IMG/VR virus record: IMGVR_UViG_3300044695_004172
Coordinates: 1 to 30,945 of that record
Length of the DNA: 30,945 nucleotides
Direction: 5' to 3' (one strand)
Source: a virus
The notes under the pieces are model-generated. The model saw only the letters and a list, made by a program, of their open reading frames with translations, was not told the origin of the DNA and made no database searches. Of the stretch, positions 1-6,778 are shown piece by piece (the first letter of the stretch is position 1; every line of letters begins with the position of its first letter). Made by a program: the position numbers and the translations under genes.

Positions 1-12
1 AGAAACCCGTGG

Positions 13-18
13 TAGAGT
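13..18 (+). promoter_or_regulatory. possible -10 element upstream of the AAA+ gene (truncated promoter)
   Basis: TAGAGT lies 12 bases before the first ATG and is preceded by GTGG, much like the TGTGG that precedes TAAGGT in the uvsE promoter. A matching -35 would fall left of the window edge, so the promoter cannot be confirmed. Confidence 0.25.
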
Positions 19-30
19 GTCTTCTGTAAT

Positions 31-1002
31 ATGAAGAATAAATCATCTCTGAATCTTGTAACCGTTGACGCATCTCAAGTTAAGTCCTTCATCAAGGACT
101 GTGACAAGTTGAAGCCATCCTCTTTGGTGATGGATTCAATTAAATGGAAGTATCTTGTACGCAGTGTAATGCGTGGCAAGAACATTCTTATCGTTGGACC
201 TACTGGATGTGGCAAGACATTGGCTGCTCAAACTGTAGCTAAGGCTCTAGAACGTCCTTACTTTTATTTCAATCTTGGTGCTACCCAAGATGCTCGTAGT
301 GCTCTTATTGGTAATACTCATTATGATAAGAACACTGGTACTTACTTCAATGAATCCGCCTTTGTTAAGGCTATTAAGACTCCAAATGCTGTTATCTTGA
401 TGGATGAAGTTAGCCGTGCTCATCATGATGCTTGGAATGTATTGATGACTGTTCTGGATGATCTACAACGTTATCTTCGTTTGGATGAAAAGAAGGACAG
501 TGAAGTGGTTAGTGTAGCTGAAGGTGTATGTTTCATTGGTACGGCTAATATTGGTAATGAGTATACTTCTACCCGTGTTATGGACCGTGCTTTGATGAGC
601 CGTTTTCCTGTCAAACTGGAAATGAGTCCATTGTCTAAAGATGTTGAGTTTAACTATCTAAAGAACCGTTTCAATATTTCTGAAATGGAACATCTTTATA
701 TTTTGAATGCGGTTGTTGAAATTGCGGTTCATACCCGTGATCAGATTAAGAGTGAGGACAGTAAATTGAGTAATTTTATTCCTACTCGTTCAACCGTTGA
801 AATTTCAGAATTGATCTTGGATGGATTTAATTTGCTTGAAATTGCTGAGACTGCCATTTATCCTAACTTTGCGGTTGAAGGAGGTATGGATAGTGAACGG
901 ACATATGTAAAACAATTGGTTCAAAAGTATGTCAAGGTTGAAACTAAGGACAAGTTGTTTTCAGATCCGTTGGCTAAGTCACTAGAACAACCTCCGTTCT
1001 AA
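31..1002 (+). CDS. cobS: CobS/MoxR-like AAA+ ATPase
   Basis: A 323-residue AAA+ ATPase. Walker A is GPTGCGKT (56-63), Walker B is VILMDE (121-126), sensor 1 is TAN (171-173), and arginines in DRALMSRF (185-192) suit an arginine finger. The family is the MoxR/CobS group, whose members remodel partner proteins carrying a VWA domain. T4-like cyanophages often carry a homologue annotated CobS, named after the cobaltochelatase subunit, although a role in cobalamin synthesis is unproven for phage copies. The next gene encodes a metallopeptidase and, in another frame, a VWA domain, which is the expected MoxR partner arrangement. ATPase class is near certain; the cobS name is a convention. No Shine-Dalgarno site precedes the start. 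Confidence 0.88.
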   Translation: MKNKSSLNLVTVDASQVKSFIKDCDKLKPSSLVMDSIKWKYLVRSVMRGKNILIVGPTGCGKTLAAQTVAKALERPYFYFNLGATQDARSALIGNTHYDKNTGTYFNESAFVKAIKTPNAVILMDEVSRAHHDAWNVLMTVLDDLQRYLRLDEKKDSEVVSVAEGVCFIGTANIGNEYTSTRVMDRALMSRFPVKLEMSPLSKDVEFNYLKNRFNISEMEHLYILNAVVEIAVHTRDQIKSEDSKLSNFIPTRSTVEISELILDGFNLLEIAETAIYPNFAVEGGMDSERTYVKQLVQKYVKVETKDKLFSDPLAKSLEQPPF

Positions 1003-1033
1003 TAAATAAACAAAACATTGCCTGTCAAAATAT

Positions 1034-2374
1034 ATGAGTAATTACAGTGATTATTGGTTGGATGATGATGACATCTATCAAGATGATATTGATGCGGGTT
1101 CATCTGTAAACTTCAATCTAATTAAGTTGGCTGTAGCACGCCGTGCTGTAAGTAACTTTGTCAATATTTTGACAGGCAAGTCTATTCCCGTTTATTTTAG
1201 TTCTGAAGGTAAGGATAATTGTACTGATGGTAAGACTGTATATTTGTCCGCAGATATTCTGGATAAATCAGACTTTGATCCTGCTGTAGGACTTGCCTTA
1301 CATGAAGGTAGTCACGTTATATTGTCTGATTTTGATTTGGTTAAGACTCTTTGGACAAAGGTTGATCGTAGTCTTTATGATTTGGCACAACCACTTCAAG
1401 TTAGTAAAGATGAGGTAGCTGTTTTGGTTAAGACCTGTCTTAACTATGTAGAAGATCGTTATATTGACTGGTATGTATATAACAATGCTCCAGGCTATCG
1501 TGGATATTATTTGGCGTTGTATGAGAAGTTTTTTGATAGTCCAAAGATTAAAGTGATGTTAAAGAGCAATCTATATCGTGTGCCTTCTATTGAAAGTTAT
1601 GAAACTCGTATGATTAACTTTACAAATGAAAATACTGATTTGGATGCATTGCCTGGATTGCGTGAAATTGCTAAAGTAATTAATCTTTCTAATATTCAAC
1701 GGTTGTCTACACCAAAAGACCGTTTGAATGTTGCTATGGAAGTAGCTAAAATCATTCTTAGTAACATCACTGAACACAAAAAGAAAAAGAATGAATTATC
1801 AGATGAAGTTGGTGAAGGAGAATCAGTAGATGATGCATTGGGTGGAGAAAAGGTGGAGTCACCATCATCAACTGATGATGTAAAGAATGATAGTAGTTTT
1901 GATCCTGAAGTATCAGATAGTAAAAATAAACAAATCAAGAAAGCTATTCAGAAACAGAAAGATTTCTTGAACGGTAATATTAAGAAAAAGAGGGTTAATA
2001 AAAAGGAAAAGAAGATTCTTGACGCAATTGAACAGAGTGGAATGACACTGGTAAAGAGTGGATCTGATTATCTTAAATCAGATGGATACTACAGCATTGA
2101 TACTATTCTTGTAACTAAATTGACTAAAGAATTGATTGAGACTGATGTATTTCCGTTGAAGTATGTTGTATACAATCATTATACTGGACGGTATGATTCT
2201 ACTGCTGTTATTAATCAAGACAACCAAAAGGCTGTAAATGCTGGATTGGTGATGGGTGCGGCTCTTGGGCGTAAACTACAGATTCGTAGTGAAGTTAATA
2301 ATACCAAGTATATGCGTAAGCCTGTTGGTAAGATTGACCGTAGGATTTTATCTGAATTGTGTTTCAAAGTATAA
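1034..2374 (+). CDS. HExxH metallopeptidase-like N-terminal part of a VWA protein
   Basis: This frame gives 446 residues. HEGSH at 90-94 is an HExxH zinc site, and NYVEDRYID about 45-50 residues later can supply the third, glutamate ligand, as in gluzincins. A charged low-complexity linker follows (about 245-330). The frame stops at 2372-2374 just where a VWA domain continues in the +1 frame, so this is probably the front two thirds of a 656-residue protein. Metallopeptidase-VWA proteins beside a MoxR ATPase are a known pairing, often called CobT-like in phages. The start context, A-rich with ATATATGAG and no Shine-Dalgarno site, matches the gene at 3086. Whether the break is programmed, a mutation or an assembly error cannot be told here. 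Confidence 0.75.
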   Translation: MSNYSDYWLDDDDIYQDDIDAGSSVNFNLIKLAVARRAVSNFVNILTGKSIPVYFSSEGKDNCTDGKTVYLSADILDKSDFDPAVGLALHEGSHVILSDFDLVKTLWTKVDRSLYDLAQPLQVSKDEVAVLVKTCLNYVEDRYIDWYVYNNAPGYRGYYLALYEKFFDSPKIKVMLKSNLYRVPSIESYETRMINFTNENTDLDALPGLREIAKVINLSNIQRLSTPKDRLNVAMEVAKIILSNITEHKKKKNELSDEVGEGESVDDALGGEKVESPSSTDDVKNDSSFDPEVSDSKNKQIKKAIQKQKDFLNGNIKKKRVNKKEKKILDAIEQSGMTLVKSGSDYLKSDGYYSIDTILVTKLTKELIETDVFPLKYVVYNHYTGRYDSTAVINQDNQKAVNAGLVMGAALGRKLQIRSEVNNTKYMRKPVGKIDRRILSELCFKV

Positions 2375-3005
2375 ACATTCATACATTCACATTTCTGTAG
2401 ATGCAAGTGCAAGTATGAGAGGAGACAAATGGGCAAAGACTATTACTAGTGTTGTGGCTATTTGTAAGGCTGCTTCTATGATTGATAATCTAAGGGTTAC
2501 CGTATCATTTAGAACTACATTTAATTCTAGTAACAGTAATTGTTCTTCTAATCCTTATGTGATTATTGGATATGATTCTGCTGTGGATAAGATCAGTAAA
2601 ATTAAGTCATTGTTTCCATATTTGAGTCCAAATGGATCTACTCCAGAAGGATTGTCATATGAAGCAATTATGAAACATTTGCCGGAAACATCCGCAGATT
2701 CAGATTATTATTTTTTGAATTTCAGTGATGGTGAACCAGCTATGAACTATACCACACAGAACGGTGATCGTATCAGTTATAGTCAAGAATCCGCAGCACT
2801 TCATACCAAGAAACAAGTAACAAAGATCAAGAACAACGGGTATTCTGTTTTGAGTTATTTTATCAAGTGCAATGATTATGTTAATCCAAGCTCTGTAGAG
2901 TTGTTTAAAAAAATGTATGGAACAAATGCTTCATTCATTAATCCAAACAATCTATTACAGGTTGCCAAGACAATGAACAGAATGTTTCTTGAAAAAAGTC
3001 ATTGA
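2367..3005 (+). CDS. VWA domain, C-terminal part in the +1 frame of the metallopeptidase gene
   Basis: About 212 residues form a von Willebrand A domain with a complete metal-ion-dependent adhesion site: DASAS near the start (fused residues 456-460), the threonine in GSTPEG, and the aspartate in FSDGEP. The frame is open further upstream from an ATG at 2256, but that stretch only overlaps the conserved end of the upstream frame and looks like a shadow. No ATG in this frame lies between the overlap and the MIDAS, so independent initiation is unlikely. A +1 shift at AAAG (2366-2369) would give CFKYKHSYIHIS running straight into DASAS, which reads as natural protein. MoxR ATPases typically act on VWA proteins, and such an ATPase is encoded just upstream. 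Confidence 0.75.
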   Translation, partial: KYKHSYIHISVDASASMRGDKWAKTITSVVAICKAASMIDNLRVTVSFRTTFNSSNSNCSSNPYVIIGYDSAVDKISKIKSLFPYLSPNGSTPEGLSYEAIMKHLPETSADSDYYFLNFSDGEPAMNYTTQNGDRISYSQESAALHTKKQVTKIKNNGYSVLSYFIKCNDYVNPSSVELFKKMYGTNASFINPNNLLQVAKTMNRMFLEKSH

Positions 3006-3030
3006 CATTTTGGAGGATATAATATAAAGT
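3002..3030 (+). promoter_or_regulatory. sigma70-like promoter, TTGACA-N17-TAAAGT
   Basis: TTGACA (3002-3007) and TAAAGT (3025-3030) are 17 bases apart. The same arrangement occurs at 5355-5383 and 6317-6345, which argues against chance. The -35 overlaps the last codon and stop of the VWA gene. A start about seven bases past the -10 would put the hairpin at 3039-3053 at the RNA 5' end, ahead of the gene at 3086. Confidence 0.7.
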
Positions 3031-3038
3031 ATTTATAA

Positions 3039-3053
3039 GGTTGAAGTTCAACC
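3039..3053 (+). promoter_or_regulatory. 5'-terminal mRNA hairpin
   Basis: GGTTGA and TCAACC are exact inverted repeats around a 3-base loop, placed where transcripts from the 3002-3030 promoter should begin. About 30 A-rich bases with almost no G follow before the ATG at 3086. A hairpin also follows the promoter at 6317. Short 5' hairpins are known to protect phage mRNAs from 5'-dependent decay; that role is inferred here. Confidence 0.5.
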
Positions 3054-3085
3054 AATAAACATAAACAAAAAACAAAACTAAATAT

Positions 3086-3469
3086 ATGAGTAATACTAAG
3101 AAGACAGACCGCAAGAACAAGACAAACCTAACTGTAACCTGGCCATCAAACGACACTTACTTTGGTGTAAGTGAGTTGACAAATCTCAATAAGGATTTTA
3201 TTGCGATTACACTACGAGTTCGTTTGAAGAATGCTCTTGATGAGGGTGTTGTAACCCAAATTGGAACTGTACATGGTGGTAAGGGTCGTCCTAAGCTTGC
3301 TTTCGCAATGAGTCCAGTAACTGAAGCTGCGATTACATCAGCTCGTTCTGCTGGTGTTGTGCTTGTTGACAAGTATAATACCGTAAATGTTCTTGATGTT
3401 AAGGCTGAGAATGATACATCTGGACATGAAACCGTAACTGAGTCAAAGACTAACGAAGTAGTTGCTTAA
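3086..3469 (+). CDS. small protein of unknown function, possibly a winged-helix DNA binder
   Basis: 127 residues, not recognised. The centre (about 20-95) alternates basic helices and short strands; the segment around ALDEGVVTQIGTVHGGKGRPK resembles the recognition helix and wing of a winged-helix domain, an impression only. The tail (about 100-127) is acidic, rich in Thr and Asn, and looks disordered. The gene has its own promoter, a hairpin leader and a strong terminator 17 bases after its stop, so it is a one-gene transcription unit. That layout suits a protein made in quantity or a regulator. Its reading frame is clean and of higher GC than the glycan genes. Confidence 0.7.
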   Translation: MSNTKKTDRKNKTNLTVTWPSNDTYFGVSELTNLNKDFIAITLRVRLKNALDEGVVTQIGTVHGGKGRPKLAFAMSPVTEAAITSARSAGVVLVDKYNTVNVLDVKAENDTSGHETVTESKTNEVVA

Positions 3470-3486
3470 TCTGTAAGATACATAAA

Positions 3487-3530
3487 AATGCCGTGTGGGT
3501 ACTTTGTGTATTCATACGGCATTATTTTTT
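3487..3530. terminator. bidirectional intrinsic terminator
   Basis: AATGCCGTGTG (3487-3497) pairs with the complementary arm ending ACGGCATT (3516-3523), an 11-pair stem with one G-T pair and a loop of about 15 bases. A T tract (3525-3530) follows on the + strand, and an A run (3483-3488) gives the reverse strand its own U tract. It ends the unit starting at 3086, and the - strand ORF at 3522-3755 ends inside its right arm. Confidence 0.85.
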
Positions 3531-3755
3531 ACCTATATATGGTTTTATTGGTTTTAATTTTATTAATTGTTTTAGGGTATAATAGTAGATAGTTATATCT
3601 TTGGGTAACAATTTATTTATATCCACTTGAATTTTGACTTTACTGCCGTATGATATTGGTTGATCCATTAAACTATCATACAGAGCGATTGTTGTTGAAT
3701 CTATCTCAATATAGTGGTATATTTTTTGAGTTGGATCTGGTTTTTTAAATGTCAT
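3522..3755 (-). CDS. small hypothetical protein
   Basis: 77 residues, not recognised, beginning MTFKKPDPTQK. The frame is open 28 codons further upstream, but the ATG at 3753-3755 is preferred because the longer form would run into the divergent gene at 3769. Residues 10-60 look like mixed strands with YHYIEIDST and KVKIQVDINKLL; the C-terminus is lysine-rich. Its TAA lies in the stem of the bidirectional terminator, which supports a real transcribed unit. It is the only - strand gene candidate in the left arm, and its promoter would have to lie inside the divergent gene. It could still be a chance frame. Confidence 0.45.
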   Translation of the reverse strand: MTFKKPDPTQKIYHYIEIDSTTIALYDSLMDQPISYGSKVKIQVDINKLLPKDITIYYYTLKQLIKLKPIKPYIGKK

Positions 3756-3768
3756 ACTAAATATAAAT

Positions 3769-4950
3769 ATGGGAAACGAATTTTTTGATGCTGGTGAGTT
3801 TGAATTTGAACTGGAGAAATCTAAGTTTATCAAAAACATTGATTATTTGAAGAGTATGTCTGCTGAAGAACAGACATTTTATAAGAAGTGGGTAGAGGTA
3901 CAAACTTATAAAGATTATTTAAATAAATCTGGTGTAGTTAAAGCTAAGATTTGGACTCCAACTGATATTACCAATATAGATTTGACGATCAAGGAATTAG
4001 AAAATTTGAATCCAACTATTGTTCATGTAACTGCTGGAAGTCCATATGAACACGACTGGTTGATGTTGAGGTTATTTTGTCATACTATGGAGTATGCTCA
4101 AACACCAGGTAGATTCATTAAATTGCTGATTACTGATGGTAATGTGGATAATCCACGATATTTGGGTGCGGTAAGTATATCCAGTGATGTTATTGTAATT
4201 ACTGATAGAGACGATTACATTGGATGGACTGCTGATAATAAGTTAAAGGATAAACGATTGGTACATAGTGCAATTGGTAGTTGTATTATGAGTACTCAAC
4301 CATTTGGTTATAATTTCTTGGGTGGTAAGTTAGTAGCTGCATTGATTACTACATCCAAAACCAGAGAAATTTGGAAGAAACTATATGATGAAGAATTGGT
4401 TGGCATGACTACCACATCATTGTATGGTAGTTATAGTATGTATAATAGTCTTAAATGGTGGCATAAGTGTGGGTCAAGTACTGGTAAGATGATGATTAAA
4501 CCAGATGATAGTGTATATGAAGTATGGCATCAATGGATAAAAGATAATAGAACAGAACAGTATAATAAAGCGATGACCCAAAAAGAAGGCGTTAGTGGAC
4601 CTGTTACTGGTGCAAAGACTAGGGTTATTAATATGATATTCCAGACATTAGGAATTAAAGCAAGTGATTATACTCATGGATATGAAAGAGGAGTATATTA
4701 TAGTTGTTTTTATGAAAACACCAAAGAATTCTTACAAAATAAGATAACCGAAAAGGATTTGAAGTTAAAGGAATTGTTTAAGAAGGATGTACAAGGTGTT
4801 TTGGACTGGTGGAAACCAAAAGCTATAGAAAGATATAAAAAACTTCATGGCGAGGGTAATATTAAATCCGACATTCTATATTATAACAAAATGATGGGAA
4901 TGACATATGATGAAGCTAAATCAAAGTTTTTTAATGAAGTTGGACGATAG
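3769..4950 (+). CDS. DUF4338 (DruA-like) domain protein
   Basis: 393 residues. From about 115 to 250 the protein follows the pattern I associate with DUF4338, the domain of Druantia protein DruA. LGAVSISSDV leads to RDDYIGW, then a loop, IMSTQPFGYNFLGGKL, an amphipathic helix ending in WKKLY, VGMTTTSLYG and a GSSTGK turn. Around this are a helical N-terminal region of about 100 residues and a lysine-rich helical C-terminal region of about 110. The DUF4338 reaction is unknown to me. DruA works in a bacterial anti-phage system, so a copy in a phage could be a counter-defence or inter-phage exclusion factor, or simply a DNA-associated enzyme. The assignment is from remembered motif order and is moderate. 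Confidence 0.6.
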   Translation: MGNEFFDAGEFEFELEKSKFIKNIDYLKSMSAEEQTFYKKWVEVQTYKDYLNKSGVVKAKIWTPTDITNIDLTIKELENLNPTIVHVTAGSPYEHDWLMLRLFCHTMEYAQTPGRFIKLLITDGNVDNPRYLGAVSISSDVIVITDRDDYIGWTADNKLKDKRLVHSAIGSCIMSTQPFGYNFLGGKLVAALITTSKTREIWKKLYDEELVGMTTTSLYGSYSMYNSLKWWHKCGSSTGKMMIKPDDSVYEVWHQWIKDNRTEQYNKAMTQKEGVSGPVTGAKTRVINMIFQTLGIKASDYTHGYERGVYYSCFYENTKEFLQNKITEKDLKLKELFKKDVQGVLDWWKPKAIERYKKLHGEGNIKSDILYYNKMMGMTYDEAKSKFFNEVGR

Positions 4951-4969
4951 TTATATATTTATATAACAA

Positions 4970-5350
4970 ATGATCGTCAATTTTATCAAAGATAATAGAT
5001 TTCCTAAGTTTATCAATAAATTAGCTTCTAATTCATTGAATCAAACTGACAGCACATATGTGGATGATAGTCCTGATGGAATTTTCGACGGTGATATTGG
5101 TACAGTCTTGATAAAAGACGGTAAAGATATATTGTACAGAACAAATACTGATACTGAATTTACTAATATTTCTAGTTATTACAAAACAGTAGTAGATGCA
5201 AAAAGTGGATTACTTACAAGCGGAATAAATAAAAAAGCTACTTGGATTAAAAATAGTTCTTCCACTGAAAAGTCTTGGAAATTTTTGGGATATACTTGTC
5301 CATTTGATAGTACTTGTGCTGCTTGTCCAATTCCATATACTTACTATTAA
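4970..5350 (+). CDS. hypothetical protein with Cys-rich C-terminus
   Basis: 126 residues, not recognised. The middle (about 35-105) alternates short beta-like strands with polar turns (GDIGTVLIKDGKDILYRT) as in small phage structural or decoration proteins. The last 20 residues carry four cysteines (CPFDSTCAACP) that could bind a metal or form disulfides. It starts 19 bases after the DUF4338 gene and is probably co-transcribed with it. The uvsE promoter follows its stop directly. Confidence 0.55.
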   Translation: MIVNFIKDNRFPKFINKLASNSLNQTDSTYVDDSPDGIFDGDIGTVLIKDGKDILYRTNTDTEFTNISSYYKTVVDAKSGLLTSGINKKATWIKNSSSTEKSWKFLGYTCPFDSTCAACPIPYTYY

Positions 5351-5354
5351 GTTC

Positions 5355-5383
5355 TTGACATTTTTATATTTTTGTGGTAAGGT
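5355..5383 (+). promoter_or_regulatory. promoter for uvsE, TTGACA-N17-TAAGGT
   Basis: TTGACA (5355-5360) and TAAGGT (5378-5383) are 17 bases apart, as at 3002 and 6317. The -10 ends only seven bases before the uvsE ATG (5391), so transcription should begin at or next to the start codon. TATAAA at 5383-5388 would need a 22-base spacer and is not favoured. Confidence 0.65.
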
Positions 5384-5390
5384 ATAAACA

Positions 5391-6305
5391 ATGAAAAAAT
5401 CATTGTGTTGTATTTCTCTTCAACTTCAAGAAAAAGGTTATAAAGCTAATACCATGACCAAGACTAGGTTCTTGACATTGGAACGCAAAAATGCTTTATC
5501 TACTGTTTCACAACGAACTCTTAATAATGTACATGTTGCGGTGAATACATTTGCATTTTGTGCAAGTAAAGGTTGGAATTATAGAATTAGTAGTGACTTG
5601 TTTCCATTGGCTACTTTGCCAGAAGCTAATCTATCATTTGATGTTCTTCCCGATAAAGATCGTATTTATGCCGAATTCAAGCGTGGTGCAGATATTATCA
5701 AAAAGAATAATTTACGATGTAGTACACATCCCGATCAATTTGTTGTACCTGCAAGTGCTACGAAATCTGTAGTAGAAAAATCCATTGTTGAACTAAAAAA
5801 TCATGCTACAATTATGGATTTGTTTGGTTTACCGCAATCATACGAAGCTCCAATGAATATTCATATGAATTGTTACAAAGGTGATACCAAAGATATTGCC
5901 AAACGGTTTATTGATGTTTACAATGATTTTCCTGTTAATGTTAAGTCTCGTCTTGTTCTTGAGAATGAAGACAAACCTAACAGTTGGAAAGTAGAAGAAT
6001 TGTATGATTTGATTTATTCAAATACTGGTATTCCTATTACTTACGACAATCTTCATTTTCGTTGTAACTCTGGTAAATTGATTGCTAAAGATGCAATGAA
6101 GTTGGCTATGTCTACATGGGGTAGTTATCGTCCATTGTTTCATTTTAGTGACAATGATTTGTCCAACAAAAATCCACGAGCACATGGTGATTATGTTCGT
6201 AGTATTCCTGAAGAATATGTTGACATGAATGGAGTTGACTATGACTTTGAATTCAAGGCTAAGGATTATGCGATTGAACGGTTTGAAAAAGAATTTAAAT
6301 TATAA
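5391..6305 (+). CDS. uvsE: UV damage endonuclease UvsE (UVDE family)
   Basis: A 304-residue TIM-barrel endonuclease of the UVDE family, which nicks DNA 5' of UV photoproducts to start alternative excision repair. Visible family motifs are CCISLQLQ at the N-terminus, YRISSDLFPLA (64-74), THPDQFVV (112-119), NIHMN (156-160), LENED (190-194), YDNLHF and FHFSD, which supply the His, Glu and Asp residues that hold the metal ions. Length is normal for the family. The ATG at 5391 keeps the conserved first strand; the next Met (22) would remove it. It is expressed from its own promoter with almost no leader. A repair enzyme fits a phage exposed to sunlight. Confidence 0.9.
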   Translation: MKKSLCCISLQLQEKGYKANTMTKTRFLTLERKNALSTVSQRTLNNVHVAVNTFAFCASKGWNYRISSDLFPLATLPEANLSFDVLPDKDRIYAEFKRGADIIKKNNLRCSTHPDQFVVPASATKSVVEKSIVELKNHATIMDLFGLPQSYEAPMNIHMNCYKGDTKDIAKRFIDVYNDFPVNVKSRLVLENEDKPNSWKVEELYDLIYSNTGIPITYDNLHFRCNSGKLIAKDAMKLAMSTWGSYRPLFHFSDNDLSNKNPRAHGDYVRSIPEEYVDMNGVDYDFEFKAKDYAIERFEKEFKL

Positions 6306-6316
6306 TTAAAAAGATG

Positions 6317-6345
6317 TTGACGAAACAGTGAACATGGTGTAAAGT
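6317..6345 (+). promoter_or_regulatory. sigma70-like promoter, TTGACG-N17-TAAAGT
   Basis: TTGACG (6317-6322) and TAAAGT (6340-6345) are 17 bases apart, the third example of this design in the left arm. It begins 12 bases after the uvsE stop and should drive the run of small genes from 6405 through gp62 and dNMP kinase, since no other promoter of this type is visible before 8209. Confidence 0.7.
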
Positions 6346-6353
6346 AATTTCAA

Positions 6354-6371
6354 GTTAGTAATGAAACTAAC
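6354..6371 (+). promoter_or_regulatory. 5'-terminal mRNA hairpin
   Basis: GTTAGT and ACTAAC are exact inverted repeats around a 6-base loop, beginning about nine bases past the -10. As at 3039, an A-rich leader of about 33 bases, nearly free of G and with no Shine-Dalgarno site, runs on to the ATG at 6405. Confidence 0.5.
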
Positions 6372-6404
6372 GAAACATAAAATAAACAAAAAATAAATAA
6401 AAAT

Positions 6405-6614
6405 ATGATTATTCGTAAAAATAACAAGATGCAGACTAATTTCGTATACAATAGTGCTGCTAAGGTAGAAACATTCATCTCGTATCCATTTGCTGGAACC
6501 AAGCGAGCTGGTACTCGTTTGACTATTCGTAATGGTAAGACTCGTATTGATTTGAATGGCCGTCAAGTTAAGGCACTACGCAAGGTTCTTGCTACTGCTT
6601 CCCGAGTTAAGTAA
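6405..6614 (+). CDS. small basic hypothetical protein
   Basis: 69 residues, not recognised. It is strongly basic (many Arg and Lys, few acidic residues). Strand-like segments (KVETFISYPF, TRLTIRNGKTRIDLNG) are followed by a C-terminal helix, RQVKALRKVLATASRVK. The shape would suit nucleic-acid binding. It is the first gene after the promoter at 6317, 14 bases ahead of another small basic ORF. Confidence 0.65.
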   Translation: MIIRKNNKMQTNFVYNSAAKVETFISYPFAGTKRAGTRLTIRNGKTRIDLNGRQVKALRKVLATASRVK

Positions 6615-6628
6615 TCTTTGGTTTGAGT

Positions 6629-6778
6629 ATGGGAAAGACATTTAGAAGAGACAATGAATTTAGAACCAAGAGTTCTAAGTTTAAAAAAAATAAAAAATTG
6701 TCAAAGGTAAATAAACCATATTTAAATAAAGGAGGGAAGGTAAGAAATTACCAAGATGAAGTAGATAATGAATATTAA
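6629..6778 (+). CDS. 49-residue very basic protein
   Basis: A short frame from ATG 6629 to TAA 6776-6778 encodes 49 residues beginning MGKTFRRDNEFRTKSSK, with more than a dozen Lys or Arg in the first 40 residues and an acidic last ten. It fills what would otherwise be a 150-base gap, and its end overlaps the next start by 11 bases, as expected in a packed operon. Function unknown; an RNA- or DNA-binding peptide is possible. Confidence 0.55.
   Translation: MGKTFRRDNEFRTKSSKFKKNKKLSKVNKPYLNKGGKVRNYQDEVDNEY

Noticed and set aside
2256-2366. ATG at 2256 as the start of a separate VWA protein
   Set aside because: The first 35 codons overlap the conserved end of the metallopeptidase frame and encode a hydrophobic stretch unlike any VWA N-terminus; the frameshifted join reads naturally.
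31-3005. Phage cobalamin synthesis through CobS/CobT
   Set aside because: MoxR ATPase plus VWA protein pairs have many roles. No cobaltochelatase CobN or other cobalamin gene is present, and the HExxH domain points elsewhere.
3762-3769. TATAAATA as a T4-type late promoter for the DUF4338 gene
   Set aside because: It overlaps the ATG itself, so transcription would begin inside the gene. It is better explained by the AT-rich start context.
5383-5388. TATAAA as the -10 of the uvsE promoter
   Set aside because: It needs a 22-base spacer from TTGACA; TAAGGT at 17 bases matches two other promoters here.
6728-6736. AAAGGAGGG as a Shine-Dalgarno site
   Set aside because: It lies inside the 49-residue ORF, coding for Lys-Gly-Gly, and 31 bases before the next real start, too far to serve it.
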